DNA of 64,000 nt from Fuscovulum sp. (GCA_035192965.1 CP136571.1:1198501-1262500), one strand, 5' to 3'; positions 44,428-56,502 are shown, numbered from the stretch's first letter. Notes: generated by a model not told the origin, from the sequence alone. Made by a program: numbers and translations.

Positions 44428-47394
44428 TCAGGCGGTGGTGCCAAGCGCTTCGTTCACCAGCGCCTCTTGTTCGGCCTTGTGCCGAGAGGCGAGGCCGGTG
44501 GCGGGCGAGGCCGAGGCGGTGCGGCCGGCATAGGTGGCGCGCTTGTGCTTGGCCCCGATGCGGGACAGCACCCATTCGAGGTTGGGTTCGACAAAGGACC
44601 ATGCGCCCTGGTTCTTGGGTTCTTCCTGGCACCAGATCACTTCGGCATTCTTGAAGCGTTCCAATTCCTTGACCATGGACATGGCCGGGAAGGGGTAGAA
44701 CTGTTCAAGGCGCAGAAGATAGGTGTCGTCCTGACCGCGCTTGTCGCGTTCGGCCAGCAGGTCGAAATAGACCTTGCCCGAGCAGATGACGACGCGCTTG
44801 ATCTTGGCGTCGGCCTTCAGTTTCAGGTCGGAATGGCCCTTTTGCGCATCGTCCCACAGCACGCGGTGGAAGGTGGAGCCGGTGGTGAAATCATCGGCAT
44901 CCGAGATGCACATCGGGTGGCGCAGCAGGGATTTCGGCGTCATCAGCACCAGCGGCTTGCGGAAGGTGCGGTGGATCTGACGGCGCAGGATGTGGAAGTA
45001 GTTGGCGGGTGTCGAGCAGTTCGCCACGATCCAGTTGTCATTGGCCGACATTTGCAGGAAGCGTTCAAGCCGGGCTGAGGAATGTTCCGGACCCTGGCCT
45101 TCATAGCCATGCGGCAGCAGGCAGACGAGGCCGGACATGCGCAGCCATTTCGCCTCGCCCGAGTTGATGAACTGGTCGAACATGATCTGCGCGCCGTTGG
45201 CGAAATCGCCGAACTGGGCCTCCCACATCACCAGCGCATTGGGTTCGGCGAGGCTGTAGCCGTATTCGAACCCGAGGACCGCGTATTCCGACAGCATGGA
45301 ATCGATCACCTCATACCGCGCCTGCCCGGCGCGGATGTGGTTGAGCGGGTAGTGCCGTTCTTCGGTCGATTGGTCGATGAAGGCGGAATGGCGCTGCGAG
45401 AAGGTGCCGCGCGTGCAATCCTGCCCTGACAGGCGAACGGGATAGCCTTCGGTAGCGAGCGAGCCGAAGGCCAGCGCCTCGGCCGTGGCCCAATCGAAAC
45501 CCTGGCCGGTTTCGAACATCTTGGCCTTGGCGTCCAGTTGGCGGGCGACGGTCTTGTGGATGTCGAAGCCTTCGGGGACGCGGGTCAGCGCTGCGCCGAT
45601 GTCTTTCAGCGTTTCAGGTTTGATGGCGGTCTGACCGGCCTGATATTCTTCTTTCTCGCGGTCCAGCCCGGACCAGCGACCATCAAGCCAGTCAGCCTTG
45701 TTTGGTTTGAAGTTCTTGCCGATTTCAAACTCTTCGTTCAGGCGGGCCTGGAAGGCGGCCTTCATATCCTCGATCTCGCCCTCGGGGATGAGGCCGTCTT
45801 TGACGAGGCGTTCGGTATAGAGTTGCAGCGTCGTCTTCTGCCGCTTGATGCGGGTGTACATCGCCGGGTTGGTGAACATCGGCTCGTCGCCTTCGTTGTG
45901 ACCGAAGCGGCGGTAGCAGAAGATATCCAGCACCACGTCCTTGTGGAACTTCTGACGGAATTCGGTGGCAACGCGGGCGGCGTGGACCACGGCCTCGGGA
46001 TCGTCGCCGTTGACGTGGAAGATCGGCGCTTCGACCATCAGGGCGATGTCGGTGGGATAGGGCGAAGAACGCGAGAAGTGCGGGGCCGTGGTGAAGCCGA
46101 TCTGGTTGTTCACCACGATATGCATGGTGCCGCCCGTGCGATGGCCGCGCAGGCCAGACAAGCCGAAGCATTCGGCCACGACGCCCTGACCGGCAAAGGC
46201 CGCGTCGCCATGCAGCAGGATGGGCAGGACGGAGTGGCGGTCGGTCTGATCGCCGAGCTGGTCCTGCTTGGCGCGGACCTTGCCAAGGACGACGGGATTG
46301 ACCGCCTCAAGGTGGCTGGGGTTCGCGGTCAGCGACAGGTGGACGGTGTTGCCATCGAAGGTGCGGTCTGACGACGCGCCGAGGTGGTATTTCACATCGC
46401 CCGAGCCGCCCACATCTTCGGGCTTGTAGGAGCCGCCCTGGAATTCGTGGAAGATGGCGCGGTAGGGTTTGGCCATGACGTTGGCCAGAACCGACAGGCG
46501 GCCCCGGTGGGGCATGCCGATGACGATTTCTTTCACACCCAGCGCACCGCCGCGCTTGATGATCTGTTCCATCGCCGGGATCAGTGCTTCGCCGCCATCA
46601 AGGCCGAAACGCTTGGTGCCCATGTATTTGACATGGAGAAACTTTTCAAAACCCTCGGCCTCGACCAGCTTGTTGAGGATGGCGCGGCGGCCTTCACGGG
46701 TGAAGGCGATTTCCTTGCCGTAGCCTTCGATCCGTTCCTTGAGCCAGCTGGCCTGTTCCGGATCGGAGATATGCATGTATTGCAGCGCGAAGGTGCCGCA
46801 ATAGGTGCGTTTGACGATGTCGATGATCTGGCGCATGGACGCCATTTCCAGACCGAGCACCTTGTCGATGAAGATCGGGCGGTCCATGTCGGCTTCGGCA
46901 AAGCCGTAGGAGGCGGGATCAAGTTCCGGGTGCGGCGTGACTTCGCGCATTCCCAGCGGATCGAGATCGGCCACCAGATGGCCCCGGATCCGGTAGGCGC
47001 GGATGATCATCAGGGCGCGGATGGAATCCAGCACGGCGCGCTGAAGCTGTGCGTCGGTCAGCGAGACGCCCTTTTCCGTGGCTTTTTCAACGATCTTCTG
47101 CCCGGCGGCCTTTGCCTCGCGCGCCGGGGGGGCGGGCCATTCGCCCGTCAGGGCGGCGGTCAGGTCATCGGTGGGTTGCGGTGGCCAGTCGGCGCGCGCC
47201 CAGGACGGACCGGCGGCCTGACGTTTCGCATCCAGATCGCTGTCGCCGAGGGCGCGGAAAAACTCGGCCCATTGCGCATCGACGGCGTTCGGGTCGGCCG
47301 CGTAGCGGGCCTGAAGCTGGTCGATGTAATCGGCGTTGTGGCCTTGCAGGAAGCTTGAGGCGTGGAACTGGTCGTTGGGCGAATGTTCGGTCAT
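44428..47394 (-). CDS. sucA: 2-oxoglutarate dehydrogenase E1 component
   Basis: 988 aa, the normal length for E1o. The N-terminal FLQGHNADYIDQLQARYAADP segment is typical of Odh. Thiamine-diphosphate binding region NPSHLEAVNPVVLG and GDAAFAGQGVV (GDG-like) are present, with IVVNNQIGFTT following. The C-terminal half has YGYSLAEPNALVMWEAQFGDFANGAQ and VCLLPHGYEGQGPEHSSAR. GGGGAGGA upstream of the ATG. It decarboxylates 2-oxoglutarate and feeds SucB. Confidence 0.98.
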   Translation of the reverse strand: MTEHSPNDQFHASSFLQGHNADYIDQLQARYAADPNAVDAQWAEFFRALGDSDLDAKRQAAGPSWARADWPPQPTDDLTAALTGEWPAPPAREAKAAGQKIVEKATEKGVSLTDAQLQRAVLDSIRALMIIRAYRIRGHLVADLDPLGMREVTPHPELDPASYGFAEADMDRPIFIDKVLGLEMASMRQIIDIVKRTYCGTFALQYMHISDPEQASWLKERIEGYGKEIAFTREGRRAILNKLVEAEGFEKFLHVKYMGTKRFGLDGGEALIPAMEQIIKRGGALGVKEIVIGMPHRGRLSVLANVMAKPYRAIFHEFQGGSYKPEDVGGSGDVKYHLGASSDRTFDGNTVHLSLTANPSHLEAVNPVVLGKVRAKQDQLGDQTDRHSVLPILLHGDAAFAGQGVVAECFGLSGLRGHRTGGTMHIVVNNQIGFTTAPHFSRSSPYPTDIALMVEAPIFHVNGDDPEAVVHAARVATEFRQKFHKDVVLDIFCYRRFGHNEGDEPMFTNPAMYTRIKRQKTTLQLYTERLVKDGLIPEGEIEDMKAAFQARLNEEFEIGKNFKPNKADWLDGRWSGLDREKEEYQAGQTAIKPETLKDIGAALTRVPEGFDIHKTVARQLDAKAKMFETGQGFDWATAEALAFGSLATEGYPVRLSGQDCTRGTFSQRHSAFIDQSTEERHYPLNHIRAGQARYEVIDSMLSEYAVLGFEYGYSLAEPNALVMWEAQFGDFANGAQIMFDQFINSGEAKWLRMSGLVCLLPHGYEGQGPEHSSARLERFLQMSANDNWIVANCSTPANYFHILRRQIHRTFRKPLVLMTPKSLLRHPMCISDADDFTTGSTFHRVLWDDAQKGHSDLKLKADAKIKRVVICSGKVYFDLLAERDKRGQDDTYLLRLEQFYPFPAMSMVKELERFKNAEVIWCQEEPKNQGAWSFVEPNLEWVLSRIGAKHKRATYAGRTASASPATGLASRHKAEQEALVNEALGTTA

Positions 47395-47458
47395 GGTCTG
47401 TGTCCTCCCCGTGATGGGATTGGCGGCAAAGCGTCCTTGGCCGCCGGGATGGAAACGC

Positions 47459-47611
47459 TTATTCGGTCTGCCCGAACAGGGCGCGGGTCAGCGCCGTGTT
47501 GGGTTGTGCCTGGCCCAATGAGGCCCAGGCTGTAAGGGCAAGCAGGCCAAGGAGCGCAAGGAACGTGGCGATGACGGTCTTTGCCCGTATGTCCATTCCC
47601 GTAGTCTCCAT
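47459..47611 (-). CDS. Small one-helix protein between sucD and sucA
   Basis: 50 aa from ATG 47611 (AAGGGG, 7 bp spacing); an in-frame ATG at 47596 would give 45 aa. Sequence starts METTGMDIRAKTVIATFLALLG... (shown in part). Residues about 10-29 form one hydrophobic helix, and the tail is polar and ends FGQTE. It is either a single-pass membrane peptide or a small exported protein with an AWA-type cleavage site. It lies in the suc operon, so co-expression is likely. The RBS, hydrophobic helix and Rhodobacteraceae habit of placing small genes between suc genes support it; conservation was not checked. Confidence 0.55.
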   Translation of the reverse strand: METTGMDIRAKTVIATFLALLGLLALTAWASLGQAQPNTALTRALFGQTE

Positions 47612-47625
47612 GGCCGTTCCCCTTT

Positions 47626-48510
47626 TCACTTTCCGATTGCCTTCATCACCGCCTCGCCCAGATGGGCGGGGCTTTCGGCGACGACGATGCCTGCGGACTT
47701 CATCGCTTCGATCTTGGACTCGGCATCGCCCTTGCCCCCTGCAACGATCGCGCCAGCATGGCCCATGCGGCGGCCCGGAGGTGCGGTGCGGCCTGCGATG
47801 AAGCCTGCGGTGGGCTTCCAGCGGCCACGTTTTTTCTCATCAGCGAGGAATTGGGCAGCTTCTTCTTCGGCGGAACCGCCGATTTCGCCGATCATGATGA
47901 TCGAGTGGGTGTCGGGGTCGGCGAGGAACATTTCAAGGATGTCGATGTGTTCGCTGCCCTTGATCGGGTCGCCGCCGATGCCCACGGCCGAGGTTTGGCC
48001 GAGGCCCACATCCGTGGTCTGCTTGACCGCCTCATAGGTCAGGGTGCCGGAGCGCGAGACGACGCCGACGGAGCCTTTGGAGAAGATGCTGCCCGGCATG
48101 ATGCCGATCTTGCATTCGCCGGGGGTCATCACGCCAGGGCAGTTCGGCCCGATGAGGCGGGACTTGGAATTGATCAGCGCGCGCTTGACGCGCATCATGT
48201 CCAGCACCGGGATGCCTTCGGTGATGCAGACGATCAGCGGAATCTCGGCATCAATCGCCTCAAGGATCGAGTCGGCCGCGAAGGGCGGCGGGACGTAGAT
48301 CACGGTGGCGTTGGCATCGGTTTTGGCGACCGCGTCATGGACGCTGTCGAACACGGGCAGGCCCAGATGTTCGGTGCCGCCTTTGCCGGGCGTCACACCG
48401 CCGACCATATTGGTGCCATAGGCAATGGCCTGTTCGGAGTGGAAGGTGCCTTGGCTGCCGGTGAAGCCCTGGCAGATGAGGCGGGTGGATTTGTTGACGA
48501 GAACGGCCAT
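47626..48510 (-). CDS. sucD: Succinate-CoA ligase, alpha subunit
   Basis: 294 aa from ATG 48510 (GGAGGCCCCG upstream). The CoA-binding Rossmann domain starts [20 protein letters not shown] and contains GGVTPGKGG. The phosphohistidine loop [13 protein letters not shown] lies near 245-257 (His). It forms a heterodimer or heterotetramer with SucC and makes succinyl-CoA into succinate with substrate-level phosphorylation. Confidence 0.98.
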   Translation of the reverse strand: MAVLVNKSTRLICQGFTGSQGTFHSEQAIAYGTNMVGGVTPGKGGTEHLGLPVFDSVHDAVAKTDANATVIYVPPPFAADSILEAIDAEIPLIVCITEGIPVLDMMRVKRALINSKSRLIGPNCPGVMTPGECKIGIMPGSIFSKGSVGVVSRSGTLTYEAVKQTTDVGLGQTSAVGIGGDPIKGSEHIDILEMFLADPDTHSIIMIGEIGGSAEEEAAQFLADEKKRGRWKPTAGFIAGRTAPPGRRMGHAGAIVAGGKGDAESKIEAMKSAGIVVAESPAHLGEAVMKAIGK

Positions 48511-48547
48511 CGGGGCCTCCTTCAGAGAATGGGCTGAGGGGCGGCCG

Positions 48548-49072
48548 TCATTGGCCGGGCCCAAAGGTAAAACGCACAGAACTGGTTGCCGCGTCGTCGC
48601 AGACCGGATCGTTGCCCGAGGAAGTGACCTCGATCCCGATGGTGGGCGTCAGTTGAACCGAGACGCAATCGGACGTGCCGGGCATGACGCTGGTGCCAAG
48701 GCCTGTCGACGCGACCAGCTGCATCATCTGCGCGGCGGCTATGTCGGTGCCGGTATCCTCGGCGTAGACAGCGCAGAAACTGCCGTCGATGGCAGCAAGG
48801 ACGTAAAGCGCTGCATGCGATGAGGTGATCTGGTTAAGGCCCATCTCTGTTTCGGCAGTCAGGGCCCAGCCGGCATCGGTGAAGAGAGCAGCGGTGCGGG
48901 CCGCGTCACCCTGACCGACAAGGCAGGCCGCGAGGGCTGCGCCGTAGGCACGGGTGGGGTCGCTGTCATTCAATGTCCGCAGGGAGGATTCGGCCATGAA
49001 GAGGTCAAGCGCCATCGCGGGCGCGGCGACCGGCAGGGTTGACAGCAGGGCGAGGATCGCGGCGCGGATCAT
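48548..49072 (-). CDS. Exported hypothetical protein between sucC and sucD
   Basis: 174 aa. A signal peptide (1-22, [13 protein letters not shown]) and four cysteines in the mature part (residues about 50, 99, 136 and 158) that could pair in the periplasm. The segment [20 protein letters not shown] and the repeated Val/Thr-rich tail show no known domain. Its start overlaps the sucC stop by 4 bp, so it is translated with the suc operon. Function unknown. Confidence 0.65.
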   Translation of the reverse strand: MIRAAILALLSTLPVAAPAMALDLFMAESSLRTLNDSDPTRAYGAALAACLVGQGDAARTAALFTDAGWALTAETEMGLNQITSSHAALYVLAAIDGSFCAVYAEDTGTDIAAAQMMQLVASTGLGTSVMPGTSDCVSVQLTPTIGIEVTSSGNDPVCDDAATSSVRFTFGPGQ

Positions 49073-50262
49073 CCGCGTACCGCCTTGACGATCTTTTCCG
49101 CGCCATCCTTCAGGTCATCGGCGGCGATGACGTTGAGGCCGGATTTGCGGATGATGTCCTTGCCGAGTTCCACGTTGGTGCCTTCGAGACGGACGACCAG
49201 CGGCACCTTGAGCCCCACTTCTTTCACCGCCGCGATCACGCCTTCGGCGATGATGTCGCAGCGCATGATACCGCCGAAGATGTTGACGAGGATGCCTTTG
49301 ACGTTGGGATCGGAGGTGATGATCTTGAAGGCCTCGGTCACCTTTTCCTTGGTGGCGCCACCGCCCACGTCAAGGAAGTTGGCGGGTTCGGCACCGTAGA
49401 GCTTGATGATGTCCATGGTGGCCATGGCAAGGCCCGCGCCGTTGACCATGCAGCCAATCTCGCCATCGAGCGCGATGTAGTTCAGATCGAACTTGGACGC
49501 GGCGAGTTCCTTGGGGTCTTCTTCCGTCTCATCGCGCAGGGCGGCGATGTCGGGGTGGCGGTAGAGCGCGTTGCCATCAAAGCCCATCTTGGCGTCGAGC
49601 AGTTTCAGGCTGCCATCCTTGAGCACGCAGAAGGGGTTGATCTCCAGCATGTCCATGTCTTTGTCGGTGAACAGGCGATAGAGATCGCGGACGATCTTGA
49701 CGCATTGCTTGACCTGGTTGCCCGACAGGCCCAGCGAAAAGGCGACGCGGCGGCCGTGGAAATCCTGGAACCCCGTGGCCGGGTCGATCGTGAAGGTGTG
49801 GATCTTTTCGGGGGTGTCGTGGGCGACATCCTCGATGCTCATCCCGCCCTCGGTTGAGGCGACGATGGAGATGCGGCTGGTCTGACGATCGATCAGCAGG
49901 GCGAGGTAGAACTCGCGGTCGATGTCGGAGCCGTCTTCGATGTAGATGCGGTTGACGACCTTGCCGGTGTCGCCGGTCTGGATGGTGACGAGGGTGCGGC
50001 CCAGCATCTGACGGGCGAACTGGCTGGCCTCTTCCACCGAGCGGGCGAGGCGGACGCCGCCTTTTTCGCCGGCTTCGGGTTCCTTGAAGTGGCCCTTGCC
50101 GCGACCGCCGGCATGGATTTGTGCCTTGACGACCCAGAGCGGGCCATCAAGTTCGCCGGCCGCGGTCTTGGCCTCTTCGGCCTTTAGCACCACGCGGCCA
50201 TCGGACACCGGAATGCCGTAGGAGCGCAGGAGCGCCTTGGCCTGATACTCGTGGATGTTCAT
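49069..50262 (-). CDS. sucC: Succinate-CoA ligase, beta subunit (ADP-forming type)
   Basis: 397 aa. ATP-grasp fold: [22 protein letters not shown] at the start, [18 protein letters not shown] (phosphate-binding loop), [12 protein letters not shown] (metal ligands), and the C-terminal CoA-ligase domain with GPGA-like [20 protein letters not shown] and [16 protein letters not shown]. First gene of the suc operon; a conserved operator doublet lies 108-138 bp upstream. Confidence 0.98.
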   Translation of the reverse strand: MNIHEYQAKALLRSYGIPVSDGRVVLKAEEAKTAAGELDGPLWVVKAQIHAGGRGKGHFKEPEAGEKGGVRLARSVEEASQFARQMLGRTLVTIQTGDTGKVVNRIYIEDGSDIDREFYLALLIDRQTSRISIVASTEGGMSIEDVAHDTPEKIHTFTIDPATGFQDFHGRRVAFSLGLSGNQVKQCVKIVRDLYRLFTDKDMDMLEINPFCVLKDGSLKLLDAKMGFDGNALYRHPDIAALRDETEEDPKELAASKFDLNYIALDGEIGCMVNGAGLAMATMDIIKLYGAEPANFLDVGGGATKEKVTEAFKIITSDPNVKGILVNIFGGIMRCDIIAEGVIAAVKEVGLKVPLVVRLEGTNVELGKDIIRKSGLNVIAADDLKDGAEKIVKAVRG

Positions 50263-50369
50263 CGCAACTGTCCCGTCCTAGTGGTTTTGACGGGTATTGC
50301 CATGGAAATGGGCAGCGTTGAAACGGTATTCTACGGTATACAGCCGTTTGCTGGGAAAAATCGGCATTT

Positions 50370-50400
50370 TGTGATCACACGCGGAAAAAGTGTGATCACA
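50370..50400. promoter_or_regulatory. TGTGATCACA doublet upstream of sucC
   Basis: Two perfect 10-bp palindromes TGTGATCACA at 50370-50379 and 50391-50400, start-to-start 21 bp (about two helical turns), with an 11-bp spacer that reads CTTTTTCCGCG on the gene's strand. The same doublet, with a T5 run in its spacer, precedes sdhC. Likely a binding site for one dimeric regulator acting cooperatively. Confidence 0.72.
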
Positions 50401-50458
50401 AGTTACAAAACGTTAGCGATAAAGGGTGATTCGCGCGTCTTGGCGGGTTAACCCGGCC

Positions 50459-51118
50459 TTAAGGTTCGGCGGTGAACATGACCTGTCCGCGCGGCAGGCG
50501 GTGATCATGGCGGGTGGCCCTGAACCCCGCGGATCGGGCGAGGGTCAGGACCTGCGCCTCCGTCATGTGCCAGGGGAAGCGGTCGGGATGGGTGACGACG
50601 CCATCGGATTGACGGCAAGGGCCGGGGTGGTTTTCCGGCGCGAGGAAGACGGTGAAGATCAGGCGACGCAGGTCGGGAAAGCGCGGGCGGATGTTGGTGA
50701 GTGCGGTCGAAAGGTGATCGGCGGGCAGGTGGGTGAAGATGGCGAAGGCCAGCGCGAAGGTGATCGATGGGGGGATTTCGGGGAAGGCAAAGGTGGCGTC
50801 TTCGATCAGATGGTCCTGTGGGAGTTTGGCGCGGACAGCGTCATCCAGTTCGGTTTCCCAACCCTTAAGCATCAGCGCGCGGGAGAGGTCGGTGGCCCAG
50901 TAGCCCGCAACCTGCGGGGCGAGGTGGCGACCGAGGCGGAGGGAGCCTGCGCCGATGTCGAGCAGGTGGTCGGTCGCGGTCAGGCCGTGCCGGGTGAGCA
51001 GGGGCAGCACGATGCGGGGGGTTTCTTCCCACCGTCCGCCCACGATGTCGCGGTGGCGGCCCTTGGCGAGGGCGTCATCATAGAAGCCGGGGGCGTGATA
51101 GGGGGAGGGGAGGGTCAT
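50459..51118 (-). CDS. SAM-dependent methyltransferase
   Basis: 219 aa. LLDIGAGSLRLGRHLAPQ (54-71) is motif I, WATDLSRALM supplies the acidic strand, ALAFAIFTHLPADHL (FTHL) is the methyltransferase-11-type motif, and LIFTVFLAPENHPG is strand 5. Starts within the pepT stop (4-bp overlap), so it is co-translated with pepT. Substrate unknown. Confidence 0.8.
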   Translation of the reverse strand: MTLPSPYHAPGFYDDALAKGRHRDIVGGRWEETPRIVLPLLTRHGLTATDHLLDIGAGSLRLGRHLAPQVAGYWATDLSRALMLKGWETELDDAVRAKLPQDHLIEDATFAFPEIPPSITFALAFAIFTHLPADHLSTALTNIRPRFPDLRRLIFTVFLAPENHPGPCRQSDGVVTHPDRFPWHMTEAQVLTLARSAGFRATRHDHRLPRGQVMFTAEP

Positions 51119-52353
51119 TCAACCGTTGCGGCGCGGCGGACGAGGGCGAGCATAAGGTCGGTCGCGCGGGCCATGTCTTGCGCGCTGATCCATTCGAGGG
51201 GGCCGTGAATTTCCTGCATGCCCGTAAAAAGGTTAGGGCAGGGGATGCCCATTTCCGTAAGGCGCGAGCCATCGGTGCCGCCGCGGATGGGAACGGAGAC
51301 GGGGTCCAGCCCGATATCGCGGCAGGCATCGCGGGCCAGATCAACGGGGCGCATGTCGGTTTCCAGCCAATAGCGCATGTTGCGATATTGCGGCGTGATG
51401 GTGCAGGTGATCGTGGCGCGGGGTTCCGTGGCCTGCACGGCGGCACAGACGGCGCGCAGGATTTCACCTTTGGCTTCAAGACCTTCGCGTTCGAAATCAC
51501 GCAGGATAAAGCGGATCGTCATGGCCGAGGAGCCGCCCGTCATGTCGGTGGCGTGGATGAACCCGTCGCGTCCATCGGTGAGTTCGGGCAGCATCGTGTG
51601 CTGGGGGAGTGCCGCGATGATCTTGGATGCCAGGTGGATGGCGTTGACCATCTTGCCCTTGGCCCAGCCGGGATGGATCGAGACGCCTTCGATTTTTACC
51701 TCGGCCCCGTCGGCAGAGAAGGATTCATACTCAATCTCGCCCACCGAGCCGCCATCGAAGGTATAGGCCCAGTCGGCGGCGAGGTCTTGCGGGAGGCGGC
51801 GGTCGACGCCGCGACCGATTTCCTCATCCGGTGTGAAGGCGATGCGGATGGGGCCGTGGGGGATGGAGGGATCGGCCAAAAGGGCGCGGGCGGCGGTCAT
51901 GATGATGGCGACGCCGGCCTTGTCATCGGCGCCCAAGAGCGTGGTGCCGGAGGCGGTGATGATGTCATGCCCCTGTTTTTGCGCGAGATTTGGCGACGTG
52001 TCGGGCGTCAGCGTCAGCGTGGGGTTGTCAGGGTAGGTGATCGCGCCGCCGTTGTAGCCGCGGATAACGCGGGGTTTGACGCCCGTGGCGTTGAACTGCG
52101 GCGCGGTGTCGACATGGGCGAGAAAGCCGATGGTGGGGCCGGGCGCGGTGGCGGGGATGGTGGCGAGGACCGTGCCATACTCGGTGAGGCGGATATCCGT
52201 TGCGCCGATGTCGGTAAGTTCCTGCACCAGCAGATTGGCCATGTTGAGCTGGATGGCGGTGGAGGGCTGGCTGGGGCTTTGGGCATCGGACTGGCTGTCG
52301 ATGGCGCAATAGCGGATCAGGCGGTCGGTGAGTTCGGCGCTGTGGTCGGTCAT
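51115..52353 (-). CDS. pepT: Peptidase T (tripeptide aminopeptidase)
   Basis: 412 aa from ATG 52353 (AAAGGGG upstream); the longer frame to 52494 crosses a repeat element. M20 family, two zinc ions. FLAHVDTAPQ (His-x-Asp zinc site), GADDKAGVA (bridging Asp), FTPDEEIGRGV (catalytic Glu, zinc Glu), FDGGSVGEIEYESF, and the C-terminal GGTDGSRLT and HGPLEW (zinc His) are all present. It cleaves N-terminal residues from tripeptides in the cytoplasm. Confidence 0.96.
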   Translation of the reverse strand: MTDHSAELTDRLIRYCAIDSQSDAQSPSQPSTAIQLNMANLLVQELTDIGATDIRLTEYGTVLATIPATAPGPTIGFLAHVDTAPQFNATGVKPRVIRGYNGGAITYPDNPTLTLTPDTSPNLAQKQGHDIITASGTTLLGADDKAGVAIIMTAARALLADPSIPHGPIRIAFTPDEEIGRGVDRRLPQDLAADWAYTFDGGSVGEIEYESFSADGAEVKIEGVSIHPGWAKGKMVNAIHLASKIIAALPQHTMLPELTDGRDGFIHATDMTGGSSAMTIRFILRDFEREGLEAKGEILRAVCAAVQATEPRATITCTITPQYRNMRYWLETDMRPVDLARDACRDIGLDPVSVPIRGGTDGSRLTEMGIPCPNLFTGMQEIHGPLEWISAQDMARATDLMLALVRRAATVE

Positions 52354-52451
52354 GCGGTATGTCCCCTTTGGCGGGATGTGGCCGTGGGGCGCGCGGCTTG
52401 TCAATGCCGGGCGAATTTGGCTGCGATTACGGGGAATTGCGGTTTTGGGGT

Positions 52452-52500
52452 GTGCAGCCGCGCAGTGCAGCAGGCGGTGCAGACGGGCGTGCATACAAAT
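52452..52500 (-). repeat. TGCAC-periodic element, copy B (upstream of pepT)
   Basis: GTGCA pentamers on the plus strand begin at 52452, 52465, 52477 and 52489 (13, 12, 12 bp). The minus strand reads ATTTGTATGCAC, CCGTCTGCAC, CTGCTGCAC, GGCTGCAC in the same order and orientation as copy A near lpdA. It lies 99 bp upstream of pepT in a 294-bp gap otherwise empty of genes. Confidence 0.75.
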
Positions 52501-52647
52501 TTCGGCAGGGTGGGGTGGGGGAATGTGGTTAATGGTGCGAATTTGCGAGGTTGGGCGTGAGTCCCTCCCCGCCCTTCCGCCATGCTCGGGAGGTGATGCG
52601 GCCCGGACGTGATCCGGGGACGCTGGTTTGCGGTGGTTGTTTGCGGG

Positions 52648-53841
52648 CTAGTTCAGCCAGAGCGACATGAGCATGGCGTCGCCGCCCATCATCGCTTCGA
52701 ATTGGCGCCAGCTTTCGGGGGTGATGGTGTCGCCCTTTTCCAGATAGGGCAGGGCGCCTGTGCCCTGAATCCAGTCCTTCACGTCGATCGGTGCGGGGTC
52801 GGTGAACATGCGGGCAAGGTTGACGCCTGCGCCGTCGCCCAGACGCCAATAGGGGATGAGCTTTTCGCCCTTCAGCAGCGCCTCGCCATCGGCGAGCACC
52901 GACAGCCATGTGGCCCCGGTGCCGGGAGGCAGCGTCAACCCGAGGGCGGAGGTCTGGCGGTCATTTGGGAGCCATTCGGCGGTGTTGTCCGTCTCTGACT
53001 CCACCGCTGCCCAGAAGCTGCGGTTGTCCGCGACCATGGACAGGAAATGCGCCTGTGCCTTGGACAAGCGGGCGGCATCGGGTTGCTGATCAAGCGCGTC
53101 GAGCATGACCCAGACCGCATCGACAAAGGGGGTGATGACGAAGAACTCTTCGGCATAGGGCGGCGAGATGGCCCGCATCCCATCACGCGCGGCGGCGGCG
53201 CGGGTGAGGGCGTCGGTCGGATCATAGGCGAGGATGACTTCGGACACACCTTCGAGGAGGTGGGTATAGGCCGAGAGCCATGCCGCATCGGCGCGGTCGA
53301 AGGTGATGGTGGGGGCCGGGGTGGCGGGGTCGCGGTCGAACCAGCGCCAGCCGAGGAGAGACGGGCCGAGGAGGGCCATCAGATCCTCATCCGGGGTGCG
53401 GGTGGCGTCGGCGTTGACGTCGAACCAGAGGTCGCCCAGCCGGATGGTCAGGGCAAATTCGGGGCCTGTGGCAAGGTCTGCCAGCGGTTCGCGGGCGGCG
53501 GCCATGCCGGTGGCGGCCGCGGTGAAGAGCGCGGCCACATCGCCGGGGGCGAAACTTGCATCGGGGGCAGCGCCCTGATCGAGACGCAGGAAGGGGATGG
53601 TGCCGGTGGGGTCAGACATGCCGGTGCGGTAGCGGGTTTGAAACGTCGCTTCGACCGCGCGCAGGAAGCGGATGCCGCCAAGGGCGAAGCGATCCGCCTC
53701 GGTCGGCGCGGGGAGGGCGGCGAGGCGTGCCTCGGTCGCGGTAAGGCCCGTGCCGGCGATTTCAGCCGAGATGTCCTGCGATGCCGCCGGGGCGGCGGCG
53801 AGGAACAGCAGGGCGAGGGCCGGACCGGGCAGGGCGCGCAT
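52648..53841 (-). CDS. Exported hypothetical protein
   Basis: 397 aa with a signal peptide (1-21, ALALLFLAAAPAASQ). The mature protein is mainly helical and acidic. A DVNADATRTPDEDL segment (about 165-178) resembles an EF-hand-like loop (Asp-x-Asn-x-Asp...Glu), so calcium binding is possible. No known domain was recognised. Its start is 5 bp past the stop of the 56-aa ORF, so both may be in an operon behind mdh. Confidence 0.6.
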   Translation of the reverse strand: MRALPGPALALLFLAAAPAASQDISAEIAGTGLTATEARLAALPAPTEADRFALGGIRFLRAVEATFQTRYRTGMSDPTGTIPFLRLDQGAAPDASFAPGDVAALFTAAATGMAAAREPLADLATGPEFALTIRLGDLWFDVNADATRTPDEDLMALLGPSLLGWRWFDRDPATPAPTITFDRADAAWLSAYTHLLEGVSEVILAYDPTDALTRAAAARDGMRAISPPYAEEFFVITPFVDAVWVMLDALDQQPDAARLSKAQAHFLSMVADNRSFWAAVESETDNTAEWLPNDRQTSALGLTLPPGTGATWLSVLADGEALLKGEKLIPYWRLGDGAGVNLARMFTDPAPIDVKDWIQGTGALPYLEKGDTITPESWRQFEAMMGGDAMLMSLWLN

Positions 53842-53846
53842 GGCGG

Positions 53847-54017
53847 TTATTCCCCGGCTTGCTTGCGCGCCTCGGCCGCGGCTTTCATGCGGGCGAGGAG
53901 TTCGGCCTTTTTCGCATCTGCCTTGCTGTCACCCTTGGGTGCGCCGCGACGGGGCTGGTCGAGCGGGTGGTGGCTGTCTTTTGCGGCTTTGGGATTGCCG
54001 CCTTTGCCGTAGTCCAT
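53847..54017 (-). CDS. Small Lys/Ala-rich protein (56 aa)
   Basis: A complete frame of 56 codons with ATG at 54017. The first half is glycine/proline and charged (MDYGKGGNPKAAKDSHHPLD), the second a Lys/Ala/Glu-rich helix ending QAGE. No signal or membrane segment. It lies between mdh and the exported hypothetical on the same strand. Small proteins of this look recur in Rhodobacteraceae, but I recognised no named family. Confidence 0.5.
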   Translation of the reverse strand: MDYGKGGNPKAAKDSHHPLDQPRRGAPKGDSKADAKKAELLARMKAAAEARKQAGE

Positions 54018-54041
54018 GGAAAACGCCTTTCAGAAACAGGG

Positions 54042-54068
54042 AAGGGGCACCCGTGCGGGGTGCCCCTT
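54042..54068 (-). terminator. Hairpin downstream of mdh
   Basis: AAGGGGCACCC pairs with GGGTGCCCCTT around a 5-nt loop, 24 bp past the mdh stop, and the flank has a short T tract. Probably separates mdh from the 56-aa gene. Confidence 0.6.
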
Positions 54069-54091
54069 TGGATTAGCATGAAAGCGGGCGG

Positions 54092-56309
<2,218 letters not shown>

Positions 56310-56502
56310 GGCAATCTCCCTTCATGCAGGGCGGGGACGGCCCCCGCGGGAAAAGCGTTGCGCAGAGGCGCTGAAGAAAGGTTAACGCCGGGTTCGGTCT
56401 GATCGCTGCGTCACGAATTGCTGCGACGCGGCATTTTGGGGCTTGCCGAAACTTCCGAAATCGTGCCTTTGAGCGAAAGAATATTTCGCGGAGACGACTC
56501 AG

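Noticed and set aside
43227..44654. Plus-strand frame of 475 codons with Gly-rich repeats
   Set aside because: Antisense to sucB; the Gly runs are the reverse of the Ala/Pro linkers.
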